DNA from: Amoebophilaceae bacterium
GTDB lineage: Bacteria; Bacteroidota; Bacteroidia; Cytophagales; Amoebophilaceae
Reading direction: 5' to 3'
DNA length: 9,520 nt
NCBI GenBank assembly: GCA_023257955.1
Contig: JALRAY010000037.1
Coordinates: 1-9,520, forward strand
The translations under genes and the position numbers were made by a program. The notes below the pieces were generated by a model, which saw only the letters and a list, made by a program, of their open reading frames with translations, was not told the DNA's origin and did not search any database. Shown here piece by piece: positions 1-6,030 of the stretch (positions within the stretch are counted from its first letter, which is position 1; the number at the start of each line of letters is the position of its first letter).

Positions 1-1
1 C

Positions 2-391
2 TTTTTAGGCGGATACTTCAGCTTCCGGATCATTAAAGGTAAGCACAGCCACCTGCGCGAAAGCTACTACCATTGCCTCATGATTGGGATCCTCGCGGGG
101 TTGAACATCACCAAGACGGTGGAGCATGAGAAAGAATCCGGCGAAGGCTATGTAGATACCGTCATCGTACCGAAGCTTTACCAAGGTGATCAAGCAATTA
201 TCCTAGAGTATAAGTACACCAACAAAAAAGACAAGCTACAAAAAGAAGCAGAAGCGGCCCTCAAGCAAATACAAGACAGGAACTATATCGCTACGATAGT
301 TGGTGAAAAGCACGTCAAAAGCGTCTTACAACTAGGAATCGCCTTTCATAAAAAAGAAGTAGCCGTGGTGCATGAGGTGATACATATATAA
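2..391 (+). CDS. PD-(D/E)XK nuclease-like protein (DUF1703 type), C-terminal part, 5' end outside window
   Basis: This is the 3' end of a longer gene. The frame is open from the window edge and gives 129 residues before TAA. The ATG at 80 is internal, because the codons before it already match the family (an ESYYH segment leading into a helix). The visible part has the PD-(D/E)XK fold signature: ESGEGYVDTVIVPK supplies the catalytic Asp, and IILEYK about 20 residues later supplies the Glu-x-Lys pair. A Lys/Glu-rich helix and a last strand follow. In Bacteroidota symbionts this module usually sits behind an AAA-ATPase-like domain, which would lie outside the window. Such proteins are numerous in Amoebophilus/Cardinium relatives and their role is poorly known. 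I infer a nuclease-like fold but cannot say whether it cuts DNA. It ends 23 nt before truA. Confidence 0.82.
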   Translation, partial: FLGGYFSFRIIKGKHSHLRESYYHCLMIGILAGLNITKTVEHEKESGEGYVDTVIVPKLYQGDQAIILEYKYTNKKDKLQKEAEAALKQIQDRNYIATIVGEKHVKSVLQLGIAFHKKEVAVVHEVIHI

Positions 392-414
392 CTTTTCTAT
401 TTATTCACCTGCTC

Positions 415-1167
415 ATGCGTTACTTCTTATCTATTGCTTATGAAGGCACCTATTATCATGGCTGGCAAGAACAGGTGAATGCCCTGACGGTGCAAGGGAT
501 TATACAAGACAAGCTCAGCCAGATATACTCGCAGCAGCTGCGCATTATAGGTAGTGGCCGCACGGATAGGGGTGTACATGCTGCACAACAGTGGGCGCAT
601 GTAGATTTACCGGAAGACATTCATATTCATCAACTCCAGCATCAACTGAATCGGCTGTTGCCGCCTTATATTGCCGTTAACGCTATCTATCCTGTGATTC
701 CTACAGCACATGCGCGGTTTGATGCACTTCGTAGGACCTATACGTATACCATATCTCCCATCAAAAACCCTTTTTATAGTCATATAACCTATACATTCAG
801 CAAAGCCCTTCAAATAGATAGGATGAATGAAGCAGCAGCACTATTAAAAGCCTTTCAGAACTTTGAAGCTTTTAGCAAAGTCGGCTCTCCTACTAAGTAT
901 CCTTATCTATGTATCATCTATGAAGCGTATTGGCACGTGGAAATTAATGGACACATTGTCTTTCGCATTACGGCAAATCGTTTCTTACGCGGGATGGTAA
1001 GGGCCATTGTAAGCAATCTGTTAAAAGTTGGTTTAGGGCAAAGATCTGTCACTGATTTTCAGGATATTATCCAGCAGCAGGATAGGCGTTTGAGTGCTGG
1101 TTTAGTGCCGCCTACAGGGTTGGTGTTGCAGGAAGTGGTATACCCGCCAGATATTTTTGTTTTGTGA
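415..1167 (+). CDS. truA: tRNA pseudouridine synthase A
   Basis: TruA converts uridines 38-40 in the anticodon stem-loop of many tRNAs to pseudouridine in the cytoplasm. The 250-residue product has the usual full length. The catalytic aspartate is D51 in the GSGRTDRGVHA motif, where Arg follows the Asp; many homologues have Ala or Thr there. Further family marks are the N-terminal YEGTYYHGWQ, the central ARFDALRRTYTY segment, the RFLRGMVRAIV helix near residue 193, and the C-terminal AGLVPPTGLVLQEVVYP. The ATG at 415 starts the conserved first strand directly, so no other start is needed. There is no clear Shine-Dalgarno site, as expected for Bacteroidota. It lies 23 nt after the nuclease-like gene on the same strand and may be co-transcribed with it. 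Confidence 0.97.
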   Translation: MRYFLSIAYEGTYYHGWQEQVNALTVQGIIQDKLSQIYSQQLRIIGSGRTDRGVHAAQQWAHVDLPEDIHIHQLQHQLNRLLPPYIAVNAIYPVIPTAHARFDALRRTYTYTISPIKNPFYSHITYTFSKALQIDRMNEAAALLKAFQNFEAFSKVGSPTKYPYLCIIYEAYWHVEINGHIVFRITANRFLRGMVRAIVSNLLKVGLGQRSVTDFQDIIQQQDRRLSAGLVPPTGLVLQEVVYPPDIFVL

Positions 1168-1188
1168 TATAGTATATGGTTATCTTAG
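1156..1188 (+). promoter_or_regulatory. Possible Bacteroidota-type promoter ahead of the repeat lipoprotein
   Basis: TTTG at 1156-1159 and TATCTTAG at 1181-1188 are separated by 21 nt. They resemble the Bacteroides consensus of TTTG near -33 and TAnnTTTG near -7, with one mismatch in the second box. The site overlaps the end of truA. Transcription would begin near 1195, giving a leader of about 40 nt before the ATG at 1234 and leaving the alternative GTG at 1189 upstream of the transcript. This is a pattern match in AT-rich DNA, so support is weak. Confidence 0.22.
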
Positions 1189-1233
1189 GTGCACGTTTTT
1201 AAATCTTCACTTAATCAATTAATTATAAATTTT

Positions 1234-2136
1234 ATGTATACCTCTATCATAATACCTCGTAACATTTTGATTACCGTTGTTAGCCTATGTTTAACGCTTG
1301 TGGCGTGTGGCGGGGATAAGCCAAATTTTGTGGATTGGACATGTAAAGAATATGTTATAGAAAAAGTGCAAGAAGATGGATTAAAGTTGTTGTATGCATC
1401 TATTGAATTAAAAAGAAATAGAGACGTTGTTGCCGCAGCTATACGAAACAATGGGATGGCTTTGCAATATGCAGACGATTGTTTCAAGAATAACACAAAG
1501 TATGTTTTACAAGCTGTAAAAACCACAGGATTGGCATTAGCGGATATAGAACATCAATTTAAAAATGAGCCAACAATTGTATTAGAAGCTGTTAAGCAAA
1601 ATGGAGTTGCGTTGAAATATGCATCAGACGAATTAAAAGCCAATAGAGAGGTTGTATTAAAAGCTGTTATGCAAAATGGAGTTGCGTTGCGATATGCATC
1701 AGACGCATTAAAAGCAGATAAAGAAATTGTATTAGAAGCTGTTAGGCAAAATGGGGTTGCGTTGAAAGATGCATCAGACGCATTAGCTGTTATGCAAGAT
1801 GGGGTTGCGTTTCAATATGCATCAAACGAATTAAAAGCAGATAGAGCAGTTGTATTAGAAGCTGTTAGGCAAAATGGAGTTGCGTTGCAATATGCATCAG
1901 ACGCAATACAAGCAGATAAAGAAATAGGAATATTAGCTTTGGAGCAGAATGGAGAAATTGGTGTATTGGTTCTAGAGAAACATTTATCTGATCCTGATAT
2001 TCAACTCGTAGTCTATAAATATTTACCCTCAATCTTTAGGGATCAACACATAACATCCCGTTATCTAGAGGTTTTGCATATCGGATGGAGAGATCTAACA
2101 TACCCACTTTCCCCCGAGCAGGCGTTTTTTTTCTAA
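1234..2136 (+). CDS. Lipoprotein with tandem 25-residue DUF4116-type repeats
   Basis: The 300-residue product begins with a lipoprotein signal peptide: a hydrophobic stretch (I11-A24) ends in the lipobox LVAC, with the lipidated Cys at C25 followed by GG. I chose the ATG at 1234 because the in-frame GTG at 1189 would add 15 residues and bury the signal peptide. Residues 38-253 are about eight and a half repeats of 25 residues, with a core like VVLEAVRQNGVALQYASDELKAD, a helical-hairpin repeat that I recognise as DUF4116. Units 4-8 are nearly identical in DNA. Units 6 and 7 are shortened and together lack nine residues. The function is unknown; surface display and binding to host or other protein partners is an inference from the signal and repeats. 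The frame ends at TAA (2134-2136) right after eight T, while the next frame continues into a ubiquitin-like segment. The stop may therefore be a frameshift product. Confidence 0.85.
   Translation: MYTSIIIPRNILITVVSLCLTLVACGGDKPNFVDWTCKEYVIEKVQEDGLKLLYASIELKRNRDVVAAAIRNNGMALQYADDCFKNNTKYVLQAVKTTGLALADIEHQFKNEPTIVLEAVKQNGVALKYASDELKANREVVLKAVMQNGVALRYASDALKADKEIVLEAVRQNGVALKDASDALAVMQDGVAFQYASNELKADRAVVLEAVRQNGVALQYASDAIQADKEIGILALEQNGEIGVLVLEKHLSDPDIQLVVYKYLPSIFRDQHITSRYLEVLHIGWRDLTYPLSPEQAFFF
1579..1920 (+). repeat. Tandem 75-bp DNA repeats inside the lipoprotein gene
   Basis: The block GTATTARAAGCTGTT recurs at 1579, 1654, 1729 and 1852. The first two intervals are exactly 75 bp. The third is 123 bp, which is 150 minus 27, so one in-frame deletion of 27 bp (nine codons) removed part of two units near 1785. 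The adjoining stretch, GTTGCGTT followed by ATATGCATCAGACG or a close variant, is also nearly conserved between units. Units before 1579 match in protein but much less in DNA, which suggests that the central units were amplified or homogenised recently. Confidence 0.9.
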
Positions 2137-2536
2137 AATACAGTTATCTGAGGAAGATAAAGACCTATTTAGCACTACAGCATTGGGGGTCGCAGGGATT
2201 CAGTCTATAGTATACACTATAAAAGGATATCAATATCTGGATGATGATAATATTGAGTTGAAAATCAATATGATGTGTGGTCAAGAATTTACTATTTCTT
2301 TACCTGTAGAGCAATCTATAGGAGATTTAGCTAGAGAGGTAAAAAATAAGCATTGTGCGCATAATATCCCATTAATACAACTCTGTATGGATGTTGGTAA
2401 TGATCAAACAAAGTTTAATCCATGGGATCATGAGAAGGTGAAGTTGAGTAAGTATTTCGTTAATCAAAACAGATACTTGTCTTGTATACCCGTATCATAT
2501 TATGATAACGCTTTTCCTACAATTGAATTTAAGTAA
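2137..2536 (+). pseudogene. Probable frameshifted C-terminal half of the lipoprotein, with ubiquitin-like domain
   Basis: This frame is open from 2099 to the TAA at 2534-2536 and crosses the T run at 2125-2132. It offers no convincing start. TTG at 2183 lies in an uninterrupted coding stretch, and the first ATG (2270) falls inside the first strand of the domain. Removing one T joins it to the upstream lipoprotein, reading LSPEQAFFSKIQLSEEDKD across the join, with 433 residues in total from 1234. The part coded by 2252 to about 2500 follows the pattern of ubiquitin. It has a strand IELKINMM, a turn GQEF, a strand TISLPVE, a helix SIGDLAREVKNK, then NIPLIQL (compare ubiquitin IPPDQQRL) and LSKYFV (compare LSDYNI). 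From memory, ubiquitin-like plus DUF4116 is an architecture also seen in protists. Function unknown. It could instead be a separate gene with a TTG start, or its frame may be restored by slippage. Confidence 0.6.
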
Positions 2537-2545
2537 TAAAAATTT

Positions 2546-4360
2546 ATGTCAATCATTAGATCAATCCGTAAAAGAGCGCGCCTGTTAGTTGGCGTGATGA
2601 GCGTGGCCTTATTCTTGTTTATCGCTCAAGAACTGATAAAAGGAGCCGATAGCTTGTTTAGGCAACAACCCGTGCTGGGGTCGGTAGATGGTAACCAAAT
2701 AAAGCTAAAAGCTTTTGAAGCGGAAGTAGAAAAATTACAACACAGCTACTTGATGACGTATGGAAGAGCTCCTTCTGAAACAGAGCTCCACTATTTGAGA
2801 GAACATACTTGGCAAGAAATCATCAACGATATGATGTATCCCAAGGTGTGTAAATCTTTAGGCACTCAAGTGACCCAAGACGAGCTCATAGATATGGTGC
2901 AAGGAGATCATATTCATCCCGATATACAAGCTGCTTTTATATCTCCCCAAACGAAAACCTTCAGTAAAGAGGACTTACTGAATACATTGAGTAATCTTGC
3001 CAAACTCCCTAAGGAAACACAAACAGCGTGGCATGAGTATGAACAGAGCTTAGCTAAAAAACGATGTAGAGAAAAATATCAACAGCTGCTAGCGCATAGC
3101 GTGTATGTAACTACACTAGACGCGGAACATACCTGGATGTTAGATAATACCGTTCTAGATATCGAGTATGTACACATTCCTTATCAACAAATACCTGACA
3201 ATGAGGAAGTAATCAGCGATAAAACCATAGATAAATATATTCGAGACCGTAGGGATGAATATGCAGTAGAAGAAAACAAGGAAATAAAATACATCGCCTT
3301 CCCCATTCTACCCTCTACAAGTGATCATAACGTTTTCCAAGAAGAGTTAGCGGAGCTCAAGCAAGCATTTCTACAGACAACGGAGGATAAGCTATTTGCC
3401 ACCACTCACACCGATGCGGTTGCTGACAACAGCGTTACGCTAACGTGTACAAAAAGTAATTTACCAACCGAATTAATTCCCTATAAAGATCAACTGAAAA
3501 AAGGTGCTGTTATTGGTCCTATAGCGATAGATCTGCAAAAGATATATCGCCTCTACAAGGTTACAGATGTAGGTAGCGGTAAAGATCCCCAGTACTCCTT
3601 CCATTGCCTTGAAAAGCATTTATCCTATAGTGATGAAACCAAGGAACTGTGTTTGAAGCAAGCCGAAGAATGTAGAAAGAATGTCAAAAGCAAAAATAAA
3701 TTTGAAGCTTATACACAGAAACATGGCATAGCTACAGCATCCGAAAAGGTATACAAAGACGATACACGGCTAGGAACGTTACGTCAAGTGCGTCCGCTAG
3801 TTCGTTGGCTCTATAAGCAAGAAGGGGTCGATAAAGTATCGCCCGTATTGGAACTAGACGATCATTATGTGATAGCTGTCCTCATCAAGCATACCAGAAA
3901 AGGTTCTGCTGATTTAGAGCAAGTAAAGCAGGATGTGTACAAAAGAATAAAGAATGAAAAGAAACGGGAAACACTGCAAGAAGCGCTGAAGTCGCCTGAG
4001 CTATCATCGGCAACATTACAAGACATCGCCACGCATTACGGACATCGTGCGCAGCATAATACCGCCGAAAAGGTCCGATTTGATAGTGTGTATACCGATT
4101 TGCCTGGTATTGGCAACGTCAGGAAAGCCATCCACTGCGCTTTTGCGCTAGCAGAGGGACAACGATCTTCCATCATAGGTGATGATAGTGGTTTTATCCT
4201 TTTAGAAGTTACCAAGCGATATACACAACCGCTACCCAATAGTTGGAAAGCCCAACAACGCCATCAAATAAAGCTGGAGCAGTATAGACAAGCTGCGAAT
4301 TTATTTACGGGCTTGACAAAAACGGTTAGCCTGGTAGACAATAGGTGTCAGTATTATTAA
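2546..4360 (+). CDS. PpiD-like periplasmic foldase, apparently without its parvulin domain
   Basis: The 604-residue protein has a short basic N-terminus (SIIRSIRKRAR) and one membrane segment at about residues 12-30, which anchors it in the inner membrane with the bulk in the periplasm. A SurA_N-like chaperone region follows at about 45-190, including GSVDGNQIKLKAFEAEVEKL. The regions at 205-340 and 350-560 match Bacteroidota PpiD in my memory, including VRWLYKQEGVDKVSPVLELDDHYVIAVL near 419-446 and a late LPGIGNVRKAI segment. The parvulin block expected between YRLYKVTDV (about 334-342) and the next region, with its HILI and GGDLGWF motifs, is not there. The protein is about 100 residues shorter than the roughly 700 I expect, which fits the loss of that domain. 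I infer chaperone activity without peptidyl-prolyl isomerase activity. It starts 9 nt after the ubiquitin-like frame and ends 4 nt before trpS, so co-transcription is likely. Confidence 0.83.
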   Translation: MSIIRSIRKRARLLVGVMSVALFLFIAQELIKGADSLFRQQPVLGSVDGNQIKLKAFEAEVEKLQHSYLMTYGRAPSETELHYLREHTWQEIINDMMYPKVCKSLGTQVTQDELIDMVQGDHIHPDIQAAFISPQTKTFSKEDLLNTLSNLAKLPKETQTAWHEYEQSLAKKRCREKYQQLLAHSVYVTTLDAEHTWMLDNTVLDIEYVHIPYQQIPDNEEVISDKTIDKYIRDRRDEYAVEENKEIKYIAFPILPSTSDHNVFQEELAELKQAFLQTTEDKLFATTHTDAVADNSVTLTCTKSNLPTELIPYKDQLKKGAVIGPIAIDLQKIYRLYKVTDVGSGKDPQYSFHCLEKHLSYSDETKELCLKQAEECRKNVKSKNKFEAYTQKHGIATASEKVYKDDTRLGTLRQVRPLVRWLYKQEGVDKVSPVLELDDHYVIAVLIKHTRKGSADLEQVKQDVYKRIKNEKKRETLQEALKSPELSSATLQDIATHYGHRAQHNTAEKVRFDSVYTDLPGIGNVRKAIHCAFALAEGQRSSIIGDDSGFILLEVTKRYTQPLPNSWKAQQRHQIKLEQYRQAANLFTGLTKTVSLVDNRCQYY

Positions 4361-4364
4361 TGCC

Positions 4365-5336
4365 ATGCAACGTATCCTCACAGGTATTCAATGTACAGGC
4401 ATGCCGCATCTCGGCAATATAGTAGGCGCTATGTTGCCTGCCATCGATTTATCGCGCCAGCCGCAGCATCAGACCTTCATCTTTTTAGCGGACTTACATA
4501 CGCTTACGACGTTACCAGAAGCTGAAGTGCGTAGAAAATATGTCCATGCAGCTGCATCCGCTTGGCTTGCCTTGGGGCTAGATCCCGAGCAAGTGATTTT
4601 CTACCGCCAATCTCAGATACCTGCCGTTGGGGAACTCACCTGGTATTTAAGTTGCTTTACCCCTTATCCCATGCTAGCTAACGCGCATGCCTTTAAAGAC
4701 AAACGCGATCGGTTAGCAGGTGTAAATGCAGGACTCTTTATTTATCCCGTACTGATGGCTGCCGACATTTTGCTATATCAAGCCAATCGAGTGCCTGTAG
4801 GCAAAGATCAGCTACAACACTTAGAGATCGCAAGGGATGTCGCTACCAGTTTCAATCATCAATACGGATCTATATTCATCCTCCCCGAAGCTTTGATAGA
4901 TAGGAATATAGCTACGCTCCCTGGTATTGATGGTCAAAAGATGAGTAAGTCCTACAACAACACAGTGGATATATTTTTACCGGAACCCGAATTGCGTCAG
5001 AACATCATGCGCATTCAAACAGATAGCCTTGCCATAGATGCCGTTAAAGATCCGGATACCTGTAATGTCTATAAGCTGTATAGTGCTTTAGCAACTGAAG
5101 TGGATACCGCTACCATGCGTCAAAAGTACTTGAATGGTGGATATGGCTATAAAGCCGCTAAAGAAGCGTTGTTTGATCTTATCTTGGTAAAATTTGCAGT
5201 GCCTAGAAGAAGATTTAATGCCTATATCAACGACTGGGGGACTATTAACAAGATTTTGCAAGCAGGTGAAGCAAAGGCAATGGAGATAGCTGAAGAAACG
5301 ATGTGTATAGTTCGGAAAGCATTAGGCTACGCATAG
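4365..5336 (+). CDS. trpS: Tryptophan--tRNA ligase
   Basis: This class I aminoacyl-tRNA synthetase activates tryptophan with ATP and charges tRNA-Trp in the cytoplasm. The 323 residues are a normal length. The HIGH-type motif is PHLGN (residues 14-18) after LTGIQCTG, and the KMSKS motif is at 192-196 in GQKMSKSYNN. The tryptophan/ATP site segments YPVLMAADILLYQA (127-140) and VPVGKDQLQHLEIARDVA (143-160) are intact. The ATG at 4365 begins four bases after the stop of the PpiD-like gene, which suggests one mRNA and perhaps translational coupling. The gene is followed by a repeat-rich gap and a gene on the other strand. Confidence 0.98.
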   Translation: MQRILTGIQCTGMPHLGNIVGAMLPAIDLSRQPQHQTFIFLADLHTLTTLPEAEVRRKYVHAAASAWLALGLDPEQVIFYRQSQIPAVGELTWYLSCFTPYPMLANAHAFKDKRDRLAGVNAGLFIYPVLMAADILLYQANRVPVGKDQLQHLEIARDVATSFNHQYGSIFILPEALIDRNIATLPGIDGQKMSKSYNNTVDIFLPEPELRQNIMRIQTDSLAIDAVKDPDTCNVYKLYSALATEVDTATMRQKYLNGGYGYKAAKEALFDLILVKFAVPRRRFNAYINDWGTINKILQAGEAKAMEIAEETMCIVRKALGYA

Positions 5337-5370
5337 TCACGCTTTCTAGAAGGGAATTCAAGTTCTTCTG

Positions 5371-5471
5371 TATCACCACCTTTTACTTCCCCAATAACAA
5401 CCTCTCCACCTCTCCAGTACCGACTGGAATGGTAAATTTGTGGTAAAAGTGCGATGAATGGTGAGTGCTAC
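5371..5471. repeat. Hairpin repeat, copy A (decayed outer arms)
   Basis: This copy shares the left side of copy C: ATCACCACC, then the stretch ending in ACCTCTCCAGTACCGACTGG, then AATGGTAAATTTGTGGTA. The inner hairpin is TCCAGT (5413-5418), loop ACCG, ACTGGA (5423-5428). The outer right arm has diverged, and only about five pairs remain (CACCA 5374-5378 with TGGTG 5459-5463). It ends with the shared word AGTGCTAC (5464-5471). Confidence 0.8.
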
Positions 5472-5480
5472 GCCACCCCT

Positions 5481-5524
5481 CGTCATTGCGAGGAGCCACT
5501 CCCCACCCGTCATTGCGAGGAGCC
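5481..5524. repeat. Two direct copies of a CGTCATTGCGAGGAGCC repeat
   Basis: Perfect 17-bp copies lie at 5481-5497 and 5508-5524, 27 bp apart. The second continues into GTAGGCGAACGAAGCAACCCA. It resembles the short dispersed palindromic repeats containing CGTCATTGCGAGGAGC and GAAGCAA that I recall from many intracellular and environmental bacteria. The pair is flanked by near-identical direct repeats, TGAGTGCTACGCCAC (5462-5476) and TGAGTGCTACGCGCCAC (5549-5565). Confidence 0.8.
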
Positions 5525-5667
5525 GTAGGCGAACGAAGCAACCCATGTTGAGTGCTACGCGCCACAAAACCGGCATTGTGAACTAAGGGATGTGTGGCAA
5601 TCGCAATGATACACCTCCTTCGGATCGCACTTCCATCGCACCCGCATCGCACCATCACCAACTATCA

Positions 5668-5756
5668 CACCTCTCCAGTCCCGACTGGAATGGTATTTTT
5701 GTGGTAAATAGGAGATGAGAGGGTGGTAAATGATGTCGGTAGCAAGTGCTACATAG
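5668..5756. repeat. Hairpin repeat, copy B (intact right arm)
   Basis: This copy lines up with 5892-5980 (copy C) at a constant offset of 224 bp with few differences. The inner hairpin is TCCAGT (5674-5679), loop CCCG, ACTGGA (5684-5689). The right arm AGGAGATGAGAGGGTGGT (5710-5727) is kept, but the matching left arm is largely absent, replaced by sequence containing ATCGCAC words. Confidence 0.87.
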
Positions 5757-5855
5757 TCAAGCAAGGGGATATTATTGCAGAAAAACTTCTTCATTATGCA
5801 TGTAAGCGCTTTTTATTACACCGTTGACTTACTCTATCATCCCACTGTCACCTCG

Positions 5856-5980
5856 AATCACCACCCTTTTATCTCCTCGCCAAAACCTCGCCACCTCTCC
5901 AGTACCGACTGGAATGGTAAATTTGTGGTAAATAGGAGATGAGAGAGTGGTATATGATGCGGGCAGCAAGTGCTACAAAG
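5856..5980. repeat. Hairpin repeat, copy C (most complete, large symmetric inverted repeat)
   Basis: An inner stem of six pairs, TCCAGT (5898-5903) and ACTGGA (5908-5913) with an ACCG loop, sits at the exact centre of an outer inverted repeat. The outer arms are ACCACCCTTTTATCTCCT (5860-5877) and AGGAGATGAGAGAGTGGT (5934-5951). In strict register they give 15 Watson-Crick pairs, 2 G-U pairs and 1 mismatch over 18 positions. The sequence between inner and outer stems pairs only in patches. The copy ends with AGTGCTAC (5969-5976), shared by all three copies. It lies about 50 bp downstream of the methyltransferase stop codon (that gene is on the minus strand). Confidence 0.88.
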
Positions 5981-6030
5981 TAGTAAACTGCGATGGGAGA
6001 CGATGCATTGTATCCATTATGGTATTGTGA

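Larger units (their letters stand above)
5337..6030. other. Repeat-rich non-coding gap between converging genes
   Basis: This 694-bp stretch separates the 3' ends of trpS and the SpoU-type methyltransferase gene. I see no credible gene: the small open frames across it run through repeats and resemble no protein family. It holds three copies of a hairpin repeat, two CGTCATTG-type repeats, and a cluster of ATCGCAC words at 5624-5651. A weak stem at 5348-5369 (AGAAGGG with TTCTTCT, two G-U pairs) just after trpS could help end transcription, but no good T tract follows it. Confidence 0.8.

Noticed and set aside
1189..1233. GTG at 1189 as the start of the lipoprotein gene
   Set aside because: It adds 15 residues before a good lipoprotein signal peptide that starts at the ATG at 1234.
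2183..2185. TTG at 2183 as the start of an independent ubiquitin-like gene
   Set aside because: The same frame is open far upstream through the T run, no ribosome site is evident, and joining to the lipoprotein explains the arrangement better. Not fully excluded.
5348..5369. Rho-independent terminator after trpS
   Set aside because: The stem relies on two G-U pairs with an eight-base loop, and no proper T tract follows.
5462..5565. CRISPR array
   Set aside because: Only two 17-bp repeat copies, without regular spacers or any cas gene nearby.
5373..5794. Minus-strand open frames of 67-92 codons in the trpS-methyltransferase gap
   Set aside because: They run through the repeats, overlap one another in different frames and resemble no protein family.
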